In this document: piece after piece, positions 26,796-35,073 of the stretch
Numbering within the stretch: the first letter of the stretch is position 1
How the letters are laid out: each line of letters starts with the position of its first letter
DNA from: CAWGUU01 sp963825765
GTDB lineage: Bacteria > Actinomycetota > Acidimicrobiia > Acidimicrobiales > AC-14
Direction of reading: 5' to 3'
Assembly (NCBI GenBank): GCA_963825765.1
Contig: CAWGUU010000023.1
Coordinates: forward strand, 1-64,000
DNA: 64,000 bases
Notes under the pieces: model-generated
What the model was told of the DNA's origin: nothing
Databases searched by the model: none
What the model saw: only the letters and a program-made list of their open reading frames with translations
Position numbers and translations under genes: made by a program

Positions 26796-27535
26796 CCACC
26801 CCGGCATACGGGGCGGACCTGGCCGCCACCCATCACGAGGGTTTCGGCGATCTCGCCCGCAACGCCGTTGCTGTCCTGCTCGACGCCCTCCCGCCCGAGG
26901 CCGCGAGCGGGCTGGTCGTCGACCTGGGGTCGGGCAGCGGGATCCTCGCCCGCCTCCTCACCGACGCCGGCTTCGAGGTCCTGGGCGTCGACATCTCGCC
27001 GGACATGGTCGCGCTGGCCAGGACCGTGGCCCCAGACGCAACGTTCGTCTGCGCCCCGCTGCTCGACGTCGACCTGCCTGCCTGCGTGGCCGTCACCGCG
27101 GTGGGCGAGATCCTCAACTACGGCTTCGACCCCCGCCACGCCTCTCGACGCCTGGACCAGCTGTTCGGCCGGGCGGCGGCGGCACTGGCCCCGGGCGGCA
27201 CCTTCCTGTTCGACATCGCCGGGCCGGGGCGGGCCGGGCCGGCGCGGTCCTACGAGGTGTTCCGTGACCAGGGCGACAGCACGCTGTTCTCCCGGGCCGA
27301 GGAGGACGAGGCAGGCACGACGCTCGTGCGGCGGATCACCCTGTTCCGCCGGGTTGGCGCCACGTACCGGCGCAGCGACGAGGAGCACGTGCTGCACCTC
27401 CACCCGCCCGACGACGTGGAGCGCGCCCTCGCCGGAGCCGGTTTCGACGTGCGCCGGGTCGACCGCTACAGCGGGTTCGAACTTCCCCACGGCCTGCACG
27501 GCTTCGTCGCCACCCGGCTGCCGACCTCGGGGTAG
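26792..27535 (+). CDS. Class I SAM-dependent methyltransferase
   Basis: 247 aa from GTG 26792 (overlapping the previous stop), or 259 aa from ATG 26756. Motif I is GLVVDLGSGSGILARLL, then EVLGVDISPDMVALARTV, CVAVTAVGEILNYGFDPR and GGTFLFDIAGPGRAG. The LGSGSG/GVDISPDM pattern is that of small-molecule methyltransferases. The substrate is unknown; coupling to three membrane proteins suggests a lipid or membrane-linked acceptor, which is only inference. Confidence 0.85.
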   Translation: MTTPAYGADLAATHHEGFGDLARNAVAVLLDALPPEAASGLVVDLGSGSGILARLLTDAGFEVLGVDISPDMVALARTVAPDATFVCAPLLDVDLPACVAVTAVGEILNYGFDPRHASRRLDQLFGRAAAALAPGGTFLFDIAGPGRAGPARSYEVFRDQGDSTLFSRAEEDEAGTTLVRRITLFRRVGATYRRSDEEHVLHLHPPDDVERALAGAGFDVRRVDRYSGFELPHGLHGFVATRLPTSG

Positions 27536-27652
27536 CCCTCGGCGTACGCGTCGCGCGTGCAGGAACCTGGATATATTTCATGATTTTGCACGCTCACGGC
27601 CAGGCTCTCGCACCCGTGGACCCGGCCCCCGTCGAAGCTGGCCAAAGAAATG

Positions 27653-27704
27653 CTTGTGAATGGAAGCACAAGGGCTTATATTTCCTTGTGAACCTACGCA
27701 CAAG
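27653..27704 (+). promoter_or_regulatory. Two tandem CRP/GlxR-type palindromes upstream of whiB
   Basis: CTTGTG-N8-CACAAG occurs twice: arms 27653-27658 / 27667-27672 and 27685-27690 / 27699-27704. The inner TGTGA-N6-GCACA fits the CRP-family consensus TGTGA-N6-TCACA with one mismatch. The centres are 32 bases apart, about three helical turns. A TATATT (27676-27681) lies between them. Mycobacterial whiB1 is known to have two CRP sites in its promoter, which makes the layout credible. Confidence 0.65.
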
Positions 27705-27720
27705 CGGAGCTAGACCAAAC

Positions 27721-28008
27721 ATGGCCCCTGTGAGGACAAGTCAGAGATCGTTGGAGTCGTGGCGCAGGAACGCCGCGTGCAACGGCACCCACACCGACCT
27801 GTTCTTCCCTGTGGGGGAGGTCGGCGAGGAGCCGGTGCGACAGGCCGAGGAAGCGAAGATCGTCTGCTTCGCCTGCCCGGTGCGCGAGGAGTGCCTCGAG
27901 TACGCCTTGGCCACCGATCAGCCTTTCGGCATCTGGGGCGGTACCACCGAAGCCGAGCGCCGCGCCATCAAGCGCCGCCGGCGTCGCCGGCCCGCCGTCG
28001 CTTCCTGA
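27721..28008 (+). CDS. WhiB-family iron-sulfur transcription factor
   Basis: 95 aa from ATG 27721; the upstream frame to 27580 is open but runs through the palindromic promoter. The four cluster Cys are C20 (NAAC), C49 and C52 (CFAC) and C58 (REEC), followed by the family turn GIWGG (70-74) and a basic C-terminus (KRRRRRRP). The spacing and the PELFFPVG-like segment (TDLFFPVGEVGEE) resemble WhiB1/WblE. WhiB1-type proteins bind the sigma-A subunit and respond to nitric oxide through the [4Fe-4S] cluster. Confidence 0.9.
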   Translation: MAPVRTSQRSLESWRRNAACNGTHTDLFFPVGEVGEEPVRQAEEAKIVCFACPVREECLEYALATDQPFGIWGGTTEAERRAIKRRRRRRPAVAS

Positions 28009-28026
28009 AGCAGCTCCGTCGGGCGT

Positions 28027-28654
28027 TCAGCCGGTAGAGGCAGAGCGCCGGCGGGGACGGGAAGCCACCACCGCCGTCGCACCGAGGGCGACGAGCACTA
28101 GCCCGGCCGCCGACAGGTCGGCCGAGGACGTGCCGGTGCGGGCCAGCGGCTGCTTGACCACCTTCACCGGCGTGGCCTTCCGATCGTCCTCACCGTCGTG
28201 GCGGTCGCTGCCGTCACGCTCGAACCCCGGATGGTGGACGGGGTGGTGGTCGACGATGACGATCGGCCGCTCGTGCACGCTGAACAGGGCGAGGCTCTGG
28301 TGGCACGTGCCGTTGGGGCCGTGTCCGAAGACGGTGATCTCGTTCTGCCCGCCGGGCGTCTCGTTCGGGGAGCCGGATCGTCGCCGTGTAGTTGCCGAAG
28401 GAGTCGGACGCCACCGTGCCCAGGACGACCGGCGGGTTGAACAGACCGATCCCCAGCACCTGGTTGGCGGCGAAGCCGCCACCGCTGAGGCCCAGATGCT
28501 CGCCGGCGCCCACCACGCTCGAGCTCACGCCCGCCGGTGACGCCGTCTGCGGCCCCGAACAGCTCATCTGCGCGGAAGCACTCGTCGCCGTGGAGATGAC
28601 GATGGCGGCGGCCGAAGCCGCCGCCATCAACAATCCTGCAAAGACCCGTCTCAT
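28027..28654 (-). pseudogene. Secreted, sortase-anchored protein (LARTG), frameshifted
   Basis: The N-terminus is a Sec signal (MRRVFAGLLMAAASAAAIV, cleavage near ASAQ). The mature part reads VVGAGEHLGLSGGGFAANQ and VASDSFGNYTATIRLP, then the frame breaks at a run of four G (28367-28370). One base fewer restores NETPGGQNEITVFGHGPNGT, a His/Asp-rich stretch, the wall-sorting motif LARTG, a hydrophobic helix (LSAAGLVLVALGATAVVA) and a basic tail (SRPRRRS). A homopolymer error or phase-variable tract is possible. A sortase is not present in this window. Confidence 0.72.
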
Positions 28655-28740
28655 CCTGCCCCCCGCCTCCCGCTCGTGAAATACGGGGCGACTGTAACCG
28701 AGACGCTGTGAAAATGCTGGGAGGAGCCCAGCGGGAGGGA

Positions 28741-29181
28741 CTAGCCCTTGCCGTTGCTCTCGTAGCGCTCGCCATGGGGCTTCTCGGCGGCGTAGGAGTG
28801 CATGGTGTAGGCGATGTGGCGGTCGTTCATCTCGGTGCGGTCGAGCCGGAAGCCAGGCTCCTCGGCCGGACGGTTGACCATGAACGACAGCGCCGTGGTC
28901 TGCTTGGTGTACGTGCGGTTGTACCCGTTGACCTTGATGTAGCTGTTCGGGTACGCCTTGCGGCACGCCTCCACCTCGGAGAAGGCCGCAGCCCCGTCCT
29001 TGGTGTCGAACATCGGCAGGCCCCACATGTCCCAGTAGGCGTTGCGGGGGTGGGGGTCGTCGGTGAACTCGATCGAGACGGCCCAGTTGTTGTCGATGCA
29101 GTACTGGATCTGGAGCTTGATCTCGTCGTCGGTGAGCTCGGGCAGGGTCGAGAACGTGCCTTGTCGGATACGGATTCCCAT
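28741..29181 (-). CDS. cbbS: RuBisCO small subunit
   Basis: 146 aa. The opening IRQGTFSTLPELTDDEIKLQ and WAVSIEFTDDPHPRNAYWDM are typical, as are FDTKDGAAAFSEVEACRKAYP and YIKVNGYNRTYTKQT. The C-terminal extension after FMVNRP (EEPGFRLDRTEMNDRHIAY onward, about 40 residues) is the beta-hairpin tail of red-type form I small subunits. It caps the L8 core and is needed for assembly. It follows cbbL with 14 bases between, so the two are cotranscribed. Confidence 0.97.
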   Translation of the reverse strand: MGIRIRQGTFSTLPELTDDEIKLQIQYCIDNNWAVSIEFTDDPHPRNAYWDMWGLPMFDTKDGAAAFSEVEACRKAYPNSYIKVNGYNRTYTKQTTALSFMVNRPAEEPGFRLDRTEMNDRHIAYTMHSYAAEKPHGERYESNGKG

Positions 29182-29195
29182 GGGTTCCTCCTGCC

Positions 29196-30668
29196 TCAGC
29201 CGGCCGACGTCGGCGTGGGCGTGACGTCGGGCGTGTCGGTGGACTCGTAGTTGAAGCTGATCTCGCCCCAGACATCGAGGGCGGTCTGCAGCGACGGGTA
29301 CTTCTTGGCGACCTCCTTGAGGATCTCGGGACCTTCCTTCATGTAGTCCTTGCCCTCGTTCCGAGCCTTGATCATCGCCTCGATGGCGACCCGGTTGCAC
29401 TCGGCGCCTGCGGCGATGCCCATGGGGTGGCCGATGGTGCCGCCGCCGAACTGGAGCACGACGTCCTCGCCCAGGTAGTGGAGCAGCTGGTGGGCCTGGC
29501 CGGCGTGGATGCCGCCCGATGCGACCGGCATGACGCCGGGCATCCGGGCCCAGTGCTGGTCGAAGTAGATGCCGTTGGCCCGGTTCTCGGGGACGAACTC
29601 GTCGCGGAGGGTGTCGTAGTAGCCCTTGATGATGGCGGGGTCGCCCTCGAGCTTGCCCACCACGGTGCCGGAGTGGATGTGGTCGACGCCCGACATGCGG
29701 GCCCACTTGGCCGTGACCCGGAAGTTGACGCCGTGGTTCTTCTGGCGGGCCCAGGTGGCGTAGCCGGCCCGGTGGAGGTGGAGGATGCACCCGTTGTCAC
29801 GGGCCCAGTTCGACATCGACGTCATGGCCGTGTAGCCGATGGTGAGGTCGATCATGATGATGATCGAACCGATCTCCTTGGCGAACTCGGCCCGCTTGTA
29901 CATCTCCTCCATGGTCGCCGCGGTCACGTTCATGTAGTGACCCTTGACCTCGCCGGTCTGCTCCTCGGCGCGCTTCACGCCCTCCATCGAGAACAGGTAG
30001 CGGTCACGCCAGCGCATGAACGGCTGGCTGTTGATGTTCTCGTCGTCCTTGGTGAAGTCCAGCCCACCGCGCAGGGCCTCGTAGACCACCCGGCCGTAGT
30101 TGCGGGCCGACAGGCCGAGCTTGGGCTTGACGGTGGCTCCCAGCAGTGGGCGGCCGTACTTGTTGAGGTACTCGCGCTCCATGACGATGCCGTGGGGAGG
30201 CCCGGGGAAGGTCTTGAGGTAGTGCTCGGGAATTCGAAGGTCCTCCAGGCGGAGGGCCTTGAGCGCCTTGAACCCGAAGACGTTGCCGATGATCGACGAC
30301 GTCATGTTGGGGATGGAACCCTCCTCGAACAGGTCCATGTTGTAGGCGATGAAGGCGATGTGCTGATCGGGGTTCCCGGGGACGGGCTCGATCTTGTAGC
30401 ACTTGGCCTGGTACTTCTCGTAGGCGGTGAGGCGGTCGGTCCACACCACCGTCCAGGTGGCGGTGGACGACTCGCCGGCGACGGCGGCACCCGCCTCCTC
30501 GGGGTCGACGCCCTTCTGGGGCGTGATCCGGAAGGCGGCGAGGACGTCGCTGTCCGCCGGGACGTAGTCCGGCTCGTAGTAGCCCATGGTTGCGTAGGGA
30601 ATGACACCGGCGCCCCAGCGCTTCTCGCCGTGGACGGTGCCCTTCGCGGATGCTCCGTTGCCTGCCAT
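29196..30668 (-). CDS. cbbL: RuBisCO large subunit, form I (red-like)
   Basis: 490 aa; GGAGG lies seven bases before ATG 30668. Active-site residues are in place: the Lys of GATVKPKLGLS (residue 181), the carbamylated Lys and metal ligands of GGLDFTKDDEN (207, 209, 210), HR at 299-300, HIHSGTVVGK with loop-6 Lys 339. The stretch HLHRAGYATWARQKNHG and KWARMSGVDHIHSG is of the red (IC/IE) type rather than the plant type. Residue 303 is Tyr where His is usual (position 298 of the spinach enzyme). It fixes CO2 on ribulose-1,5-bisphosphate. No cbbX activase lies nearby. Confidence 0.97.
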   Translation of the reverse strand: MAGNGASAKGTVHGEKRWGAGVIPYATMGYYEPDYVPADSDVLAAFRITPQKGVDPEEAGAAVAGESSTATWTVVWTDRLTAYEKYQAKCYKIEPVPGNPDQHIAFIAYNMDLFEEGSIPNMTSSIIGNVFGFKALKALRLEDLRIPEHYLKTFPGPPHGIVMEREYLNKYGRPLLGATVKPKLGLSARNYGRVVYEALRGGLDFTKDDENINSQPFMRWRDRYLFSMEGVKRAEEQTGEVKGHYMNVTAATMEEMYKRAEFAKEIGSIIIMIDLTIGYTAMTSMSNWARDNGCILHLHRAGYATWARQKNHGVNFRVTAKWARMSGVDHIHSGTVVGKLEGDPAIIKGYYDTLRDEFVPENRANGIYFDQHWARMPGVMPVASGGIHAGQAHQLLHYLGEDVVLQFGGGTIGHPMGIAAGAECNRVAIEAMIKARNEGKDYMKEGPEILKEVAKKYPSLQTALDVWGEISFNYESTDTPDVTPTPTSAG

Positions 30669-30793
30669 AGGTACCTCCGTAAATGTTGGCGGCTCCTTTC
30701 CATTGTGGACCCTGAGCGTTAGCCTGTCCATGTTGTATTCGCTTTCGACTGTCTAGAATCGTTCAGGTAGCCCTTAATCGATAGGGTAGGCCG
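30669..30793. promoter_or_regulatory. Divergent control region between cbbLS and the LysR gene
   Basis: The 125-bp gap between cbbL and the LysR-type gene is the usual place for CbbR sites and both promoters. It is AT-richer than its surroundings. A short imperfect dyad CCCT/AGGG (30771-30786) sits next to the LysR start. I could not find a convincing T-N11-A pair, so no exact operator is claimed. Confidence 0.45.
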
Positions 30794-31744
30794 GTGACCT
30801 TCAACCAGCTGAGAACCTTCGTCGCCGTGGTCGACGCCGGCTCGGTGTCTGACGCCGCCGCCGATCTGATGGTCAGCCCCCCGGCGGTGTCGGCCGCGCT
30901 GGCGACGCTCCAGGCCGAGCTGGGAGTTGCCCTGGTGGCTCGCGTCGGCAGGGGGCTGGAGATCACGCCCGCCGGACGTGTCTTCGACAGCTACGCCCGG
31001 CGGGTTCTGCAGATGGTCGACGAGGGCGTGGCCGCCACGCGCGACGCTCTCGACCCCGAGACCGGCAGGGTGCGCCTGGCGGCGGTGACCACCGCCGGCG
31101 AGCACGTGCTTCCCCGGTTCCTCGCCTCCTTCCGGGCCCGACATCCCCACGCCGAGGTCTCGCTCGAGGTCGGGAACCGCGAGCGGTTGTGGCAGATGCT
31201 GGGCGAGCGGGAGGTCGACCTGGCCATCGGCGGACGGCCACCCCGCGGCGGTCGGTTCGTCACGCGGGCCACCCGCACGAACGTGCTCGTCCTGGTGGCG
31301 GCGGCACTGCATTCCGACGAGGACCGGCCGCACGCCGACGGGGAGGTTCCGCTCGTGCGCGAGGTCGAGGTCGAGGAGCTGGCTCGGCAGGTGCTCCTCC
31401 TGCGCGAGCCCGGGTCCGGCACCCGCAGCACCGCGCTCGAGCTGTACGAGGAGCTGGGCATCACCCCTGCCGCGGCCCTGACGCTCGGTTCGAACGGCGC
31501 GCTCCGGGAGTCGGTGCAGGTCGGGCTGGGCATCACCCTCATCTCGAGGGATGCCGTCGCCCGCGAGCTCGACGAGGGGACGCTCGAAGAGTGGAGGTGC
31601 CCGTCGGTCCCACGCCACCGCGCCTGGCACCTCGTGTCGCGCGCCGGCGAGGACCTGCCGGCGACGGCCGGGCTGTTCCTGTCCCACGTCACCGCCGACC
31701 CCGAGGAGGGCTTCGTTATGGTCCGCCACCCCGCGGCCGGGTAA
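30794..31744 (+). CDS. cbbR: LysR-family regulator, probable CbbR
   Basis: 316 aa from GTG 30794. The N-terminal HTH is NQLRTFVAVVDAGSVSDAAADLMVSPPA split across helix-turn-helix, followed by the linker helix ITPAGRVFDSYARRV and the substrate-binding domain (VRLAAVTTAGEHVLPRFL, REVDLAIGGRPPRG, VGLGITLISRDAVA). LysR proteins divergent from cbbLS are normally CbbR, which activates the Calvin genes in response to metabolites. The assignment rests mainly on position. Confidence 0.85.
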   Translation: MTFNQLRTFVAVVDAGSVSDAAADLMVSPPAVSAALATLQAELGVALVARVGRGLEITPAGRVFDSYARRVLQMVDEGVAATRDALDPETGRVRLAAVTTAGEHVLPRFLASFRARHPHAEVSLEVGNRERLWQMLGEREVDLAIGGRPPRGGRFVTRATRTNVLVLVAAALHSDEDRPHADGEVPLVREVEVEELARQVLLLREPGSGTRSTALELYEELGITPAAALTLGSNGALRESVQVGLGITLISRDAVARELDEGTLEEWRCPSVPRHRAWHLVSRAGEDLPATAGLFLSHVTADPEEGFVMVRHPAAG

Positions 31745-31794
31745 GTTCGGCGACAGACCTAAGAAGAGCGTCACACCCCTAGGAGGGCCCCGGA

Positions 31795-32844
31795 ATGGAT
31801 CTCGCCGAAGTCGCCAAGGCAATGGTCGCGGACGGCAAGGGAATCCTCGCCGCCGACGAGAGCAGTGCCACGATCACCAAGCGGTTCGCCGCCTTGGACA
31901 TCGAGTCCACCGAGGAGAACCGCCGCGCGTACCGCACCACCCTCCTCGGGACGCCGAACATCGAGGACGTCATCAGCGGCGTGATCCTCTACGACGAGAC
32001 AATCCGCCAGAAGGTCGACGACGGCAGGTCGATCCCCGAGTTCCTGGCGTCGAAGGGCATCCTTCCCGGGATCAAGGTCGACACCGGCTCGAAGCCGCTG
32101 TCCCTCTGCCCCGGTGAGCAGGTCACCGAGGGCCTCGACGGGCTGCGCGAGCGCATCGCCGAGTACGTGAGCCTGGGGGCCAAGTTCGCCAAGTGGCGGG
32201 CCGTCATCATCATCGACACCAAGTCGGGCTTCCCCAGCGACAGCGCCATCCGGTGCAACGCCCACGCCCTGGCCCGCTACGGCGCCCTGTGCCAGGAGGG
32301 CGGGCTGGTGCCGATCATCGAGCCCGAGGTGCTGATGGACGGCGAGAACGACATCGACACCTGCTACGAGGTCACCCTGAAGACCCAGCGCCGGGTGTTC
32401 TGGGAGCTGGCTCAGCAGCGGATCGAGCTCGGGGGCATGATCCTGAAGCCCAACATGATCGTCCCCGGCAAGAAGAGCGGCACAGAAGCCTCTCCCGAGG
32501 AGGTGGCCGAGAAGACCCTGCGCTGCCTGTACCACTCGGTGCCGCCGGAGGTCCCCGGCATCGCCTTCCTGTCGGGAGGCCAGCCGGCCGAGGTGGCCAC
32601 GCGCCACCTCGATCTCATGAACAAGATGGGCCCCCACCCCTGGCAGCTCACGTTCTCCTACGGCCGGGCCCTCCAGGACGAGGCCCTCCGCACGTGGCAT
32701 GGATCCAAGGACAACGTGGCCGAGGCCCAGAAGGTCTTCACCCACCGGGCCGCCCTCACCGGCGCCGCCCGCGAGGGCACCTACGAGCCGGAGATGGAGT
32801 CCGGCGACCTCACCCTCACCGCCGCCACGTCGTCGCAGGACTAG
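31795..32844 (+). CDS. Class I fructose-bisphosphate aldolase
   Basis: 349 aa with AGGAGG before ATG 31795. Class I features: DGKGILAADESSATITKRFA near the N-terminus, VILYDETIRQK, PGIKVDTGSKPL, KFAKWRAVIII, LVPIIEPEVLMDG, and MILKPNMIVPGKKS with the Schiff-base Lys, then AFLSGGQPAEVATRHL. It cleaves and forms fructose-1,6-bisphosphate, and in autotrophs also serves the Calvin regeneration phase. It follows the LysR gene by 50 bases on the same strand. Confidence 0.96.
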   Translation: MDLAEVAKAMVADGKGILAADESSATITKRFAALDIESTEENRRAYRTTLLGTPNIEDVISGVILYDETIRQKVDDGRSIPEFLASKGILPGIKVDTGSKPLSLCPGEQVTEGLDGLRERIAEYVSLGAKFAKWRAVIIIDTKSGFPSDSAIRCNAHALARYGALCQEGGLVPIIEPEVLMDGENDIDTCYEVTLKTQRRVFWELAQQRIELGGMILKPNMIVPGKKSGTEASPEEVAEKTLRCLYHSVPPEVPGIAFLSGGQPAEVATRHLDLMNKMGPHPWQLTFSYGRALQDEALRTWHGSKDNVAEAQKVFTHRAALTGAAREGTYEPEMESGDLTLTAATSSQD

Positions 32845-32865
32845 ACCCCCCCACCTCACCGAACC

Positions 32866-32904
32866 GGGGCGACCTGGTCACGCCTGGCGCGACCTGGCCG
32901 CCCC
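32866..32904. terminator. Inverted repeat between convergent genes (possible terminator)
   Basis: GGGGCG (32866-32871) pairs with CGCCCC (32899-32904) around a GCGACCTGG-containing interior. It lies in the 73-bp gap between the convergent aldolase and histidine-kinase genes. There is no T-run, so a terminator role is only positional. Confidence 0.3.
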
Positions 32905-32917
32905 AGTTCGTGGAGGC

Positions 32918-34051
32918 TCAGGATGTTGCCGTGTCCTTCGGCACCAGTACCTCCACTGTCGTGCCCTTCTCCGGCTGCGACCGCACGGTGAGTCGGGCGC
33001 CGATGAGCTCGGCCCGTTCCTGGATGCCCACCAGGCCGTAGGCGTGGCGCTCGGCCGCGTCCTCCACCGAGAGGGCGGCGAAGCCCCTGCCGTCGTCGGT
33101 GACCGACAGCCGCACGCCGTCGGCGTCGCGGGCCAGGCGCACCGTGACGCTCGACGCGCCGGAGTGCTTGACCACGTTCTGCAGCGCCTCCTGGGCGATG
33201 CGGTAGAGCGCCACCTCCACGTGGGACGGCAGGCTGACGGGCTCCACGTCGAGGTTGACCTCGTCGACCGGGACGGAGCGGGCCAGGCTGTCGAGGCTGG
33301 GGCCGAGACCGAGGTCGTCGAGAAGTGTGGGCCGGAGGCCGCCGATCGCGCCCCGCGCCTCGGTGAGGGCGGCGGTGGCCAGCTCCTTGGCCGTCGCCAG
33401 CTCCCGGAGGACGGTGGCCGGATCGGCGTCGGGTGCTGCCGCCTCCGCCGCCAGCAGGTGGTACCAGAGCGACACGAGCCGCTGGCTGATCCCGTCGTGG
33501 ATGTCGCCGGCCAGGCGCCGGCGCTCGTGCTCCTGGGCCTCGATGATCCGGGTGGCGAAGCTCTCCAGCTCCTCCTCCCGCTGGGCCAGGCGGTGGTACA
33601 GGCGGGCGTTGTCGATCGTCCCGGCCATCAGGTTGGCGACCTGGGTGAGGAGGGCGAGGTCGTACGGGCCGTAGTTGCGGGCTTCCCGGGAGTGCACGTT
33701 GAGGACGCCGACCACCCGCCGGCCCCGAGGGCTCAGCATCGGCACCGAGACCATCGAGGCGAAGTCCTCGCCCCGCAGGGCGGGGATGTAGCGGTAGCGG
33801 TCGTCGTTCCACTTGTCGGGGACCACGGCGGGCTCGGCGTGCAGGGCCACCCAGCCGGCGATCCCCTCCCCCAGGTCGAGCGCCACCCGGCCGACCTGCT
33901 GGTCGAACGGCGGCGTGGCCCCGGCCAGCACGATCCTGCGGTGCTCCTCGTCGACCAGGTGGACGAAGCACACGTCCGATCCGGTGGCCTCGGTGACCAG
34001 GCTGGCGACCCGCTGGGCCACCTCGGGCACGTCGAGGTCGGCCGAGGTCAC
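32918..34051 (-). CDS. GAF-domain sensor histidine kinase (NarL-partner type)
   Basis: 377 aa. A GAF domain fills about residues 10-160 (TGSDVCFVHLVDEEHRRIVL, SMVSVPMLSPRGRRVVGVLN, LLTQVANLMAGTIDNARL). Then comes the HisKA_3 helix EAQEHERRRLAGDIHDGISQ with the phospho-His in DIHDG, and an HATPase domain (HVEVALYRIAQEALQNVVKH, LSVTDDGRGFAA, YGLVGIQERAELIGA). There is no membrane segment, so it senses a cytoplasmic ligand or redox cue. It follows the response-regulator gene by 74 bases. Confidence 0.92.
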   Translation of the reverse strand: MTSADLDVPEVAQRVASLVTEATGSDVCFVHLVDEEHRRIVLAGATPPFDQQVGRVALDLGEGIAGWVALHAEPAVVPDKWNDDRYRYIPALRGEDFASMVSVPMLSPRGRRVVGVLNVHSREARNYGPYDLALLTQVANLMAGTIDNARLYHRLAQREEELESFATRIIEAQEHERRRLAGDIHDGISQRLVSLWYHLLAAEAAAPDADPATVLRELATAKELATAALTEARGAIGGLRPTLLDDLGLGPSLDSLARSVPVDEVNLDVEPVSLPSHVEVALYRIAQEALQNVVKHSGASSVTVRLARDADGVRLSVTDDGRGFAALSVEDAAERHAYGLVGIQERAELIGARLTVRSQPEKGTTVEVLVPKDTATS

Positions 34052-34125
34052 CTCGATGATCAGGCCGAGGAGCCGGACGTCATCTCTGATGGGGAGCCGG
34101 CCTATTGCCGTTCATGGTCACGGCA

Positions 34126-34794
34126 CTAATGGAAGATGCCCTCCCGGAGGGCCATGGTGATGGCCTGGGCCCGGTCGGAGACCTCGAGCTTGCGGTAGAT
34201 GCCCCGGGCGTGGGTCTTCACCGTCTCCTCGCCGATGAACAGCTTCTGTCCGATGGCCCGGTTCGAGAGTCCGTGCACCATGTACTGGAGCACCTCGCTC
34301 TCCCGCTGGGTCAGGCCGAGCCGGGCGCCGGGCCAGAACTCCCCGCTCTGGAGCCGGGCCGCGGTCATCGCCACCCGCCCGGCGAGGGACGGGTCGATGG
34401 CAACGTCGCCCTCCATCACCCGGTCGAGATGGTCGGCCAGCTCCGGGCCGGTGGTGGTCTTGAGCAGGAAGCCCGAGCCACCCACCCGGAGCGCCTGGAA
34501 CAGGTACTGCTCGTCGTCGTAGACGGTGAAGAACACGACCTTGACCCCGGGGTTGGCCGCCACCAGGTCGCGGCACAGGTCGAGGCCGCTCGAGCCCTTG
34601 AGCCGGACGTCGAGCAGGACGACGTCGGGCTTGACCTCGGCCGCCAGCTCGAGCGCCTTGGGCCCGTCGGTGGTGGCGCCGACGACCTCGACGCGCTCGC
34701 TCTGGGAGGCGAGCATGGAGAGGAGCCCCTCGAGCACGACCTGGTGATCGTCGACCAGGAGGAGCCGGACAGGGCCCGGCGAAGATGCGGTCAC
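34126..34794 (-). CDS. NarL/FixJ-family response regulator
   Basis: 222 aa. The receiver has the acid pair LLLVDDHQVV (15-16), phospho-acceptor Asp 62 in VLLDVRLKGSSG, FFTVYDD and the Lys in GFLLKTTTG. The LuxR-type HTH follows: LGLTQRESEVLQYMVHGLSN, GEETVKTHARGIYRKLEV. It is upstream of, and surely partnered with, the GAF kinase. Its place between aldolase and prk suggests a link to the regulation of carbon fixation, which is inference. Confidence 0.94.
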   Translation of the reverse strand: MTASSPGPVRLLLVDDHQVVLEGLLSMLASQSERVEVVGATTDGPKALELAAEVKPDVVLLDVRLKGSSGLDLCRDLVAANPGVKVVFFTVYDDEQYLFQALRVGGSGFLLKTTTGPELADHLDRVMEGDVAIDPSLAGRVAMTAARLQSGEFWPGARLGLTQRESEVLQYMVHGLSNRAIGQKLFIGEETVKTHARGIYRKLEVSDRAQAITMALREGIFH

Positions 34795-35073
34795 TGGTTC
34801 ATCACGTTATCCGCACGCTATTACGGCACGCCGGCCGTCTCCGCGTCACCAGGTTTTCCCCCGCGCTACCACCCTCAAGGGGACACTCCCGGCGAGGCCT
34901 CGGACCTAGGCTTGCCGCCCATGAACTTGGAACGCGCGCGTCCTGTTGCCACCCCCGTCCACGGCGTCCGGGGAATGTCCCCGAACGGGGGCCGCGTGGC
35001 AGACTGCGAGACCCCCACCCGCATCCGGACCGAGCAGGCCGGACGTACGGTCGACACGGAAGCAGCCTGAACC

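Noticed and set aside
30669..30793. A defined CbbR operator
   Set aside because: No convincing T-N11-A pair could be placed; only the region is reported.
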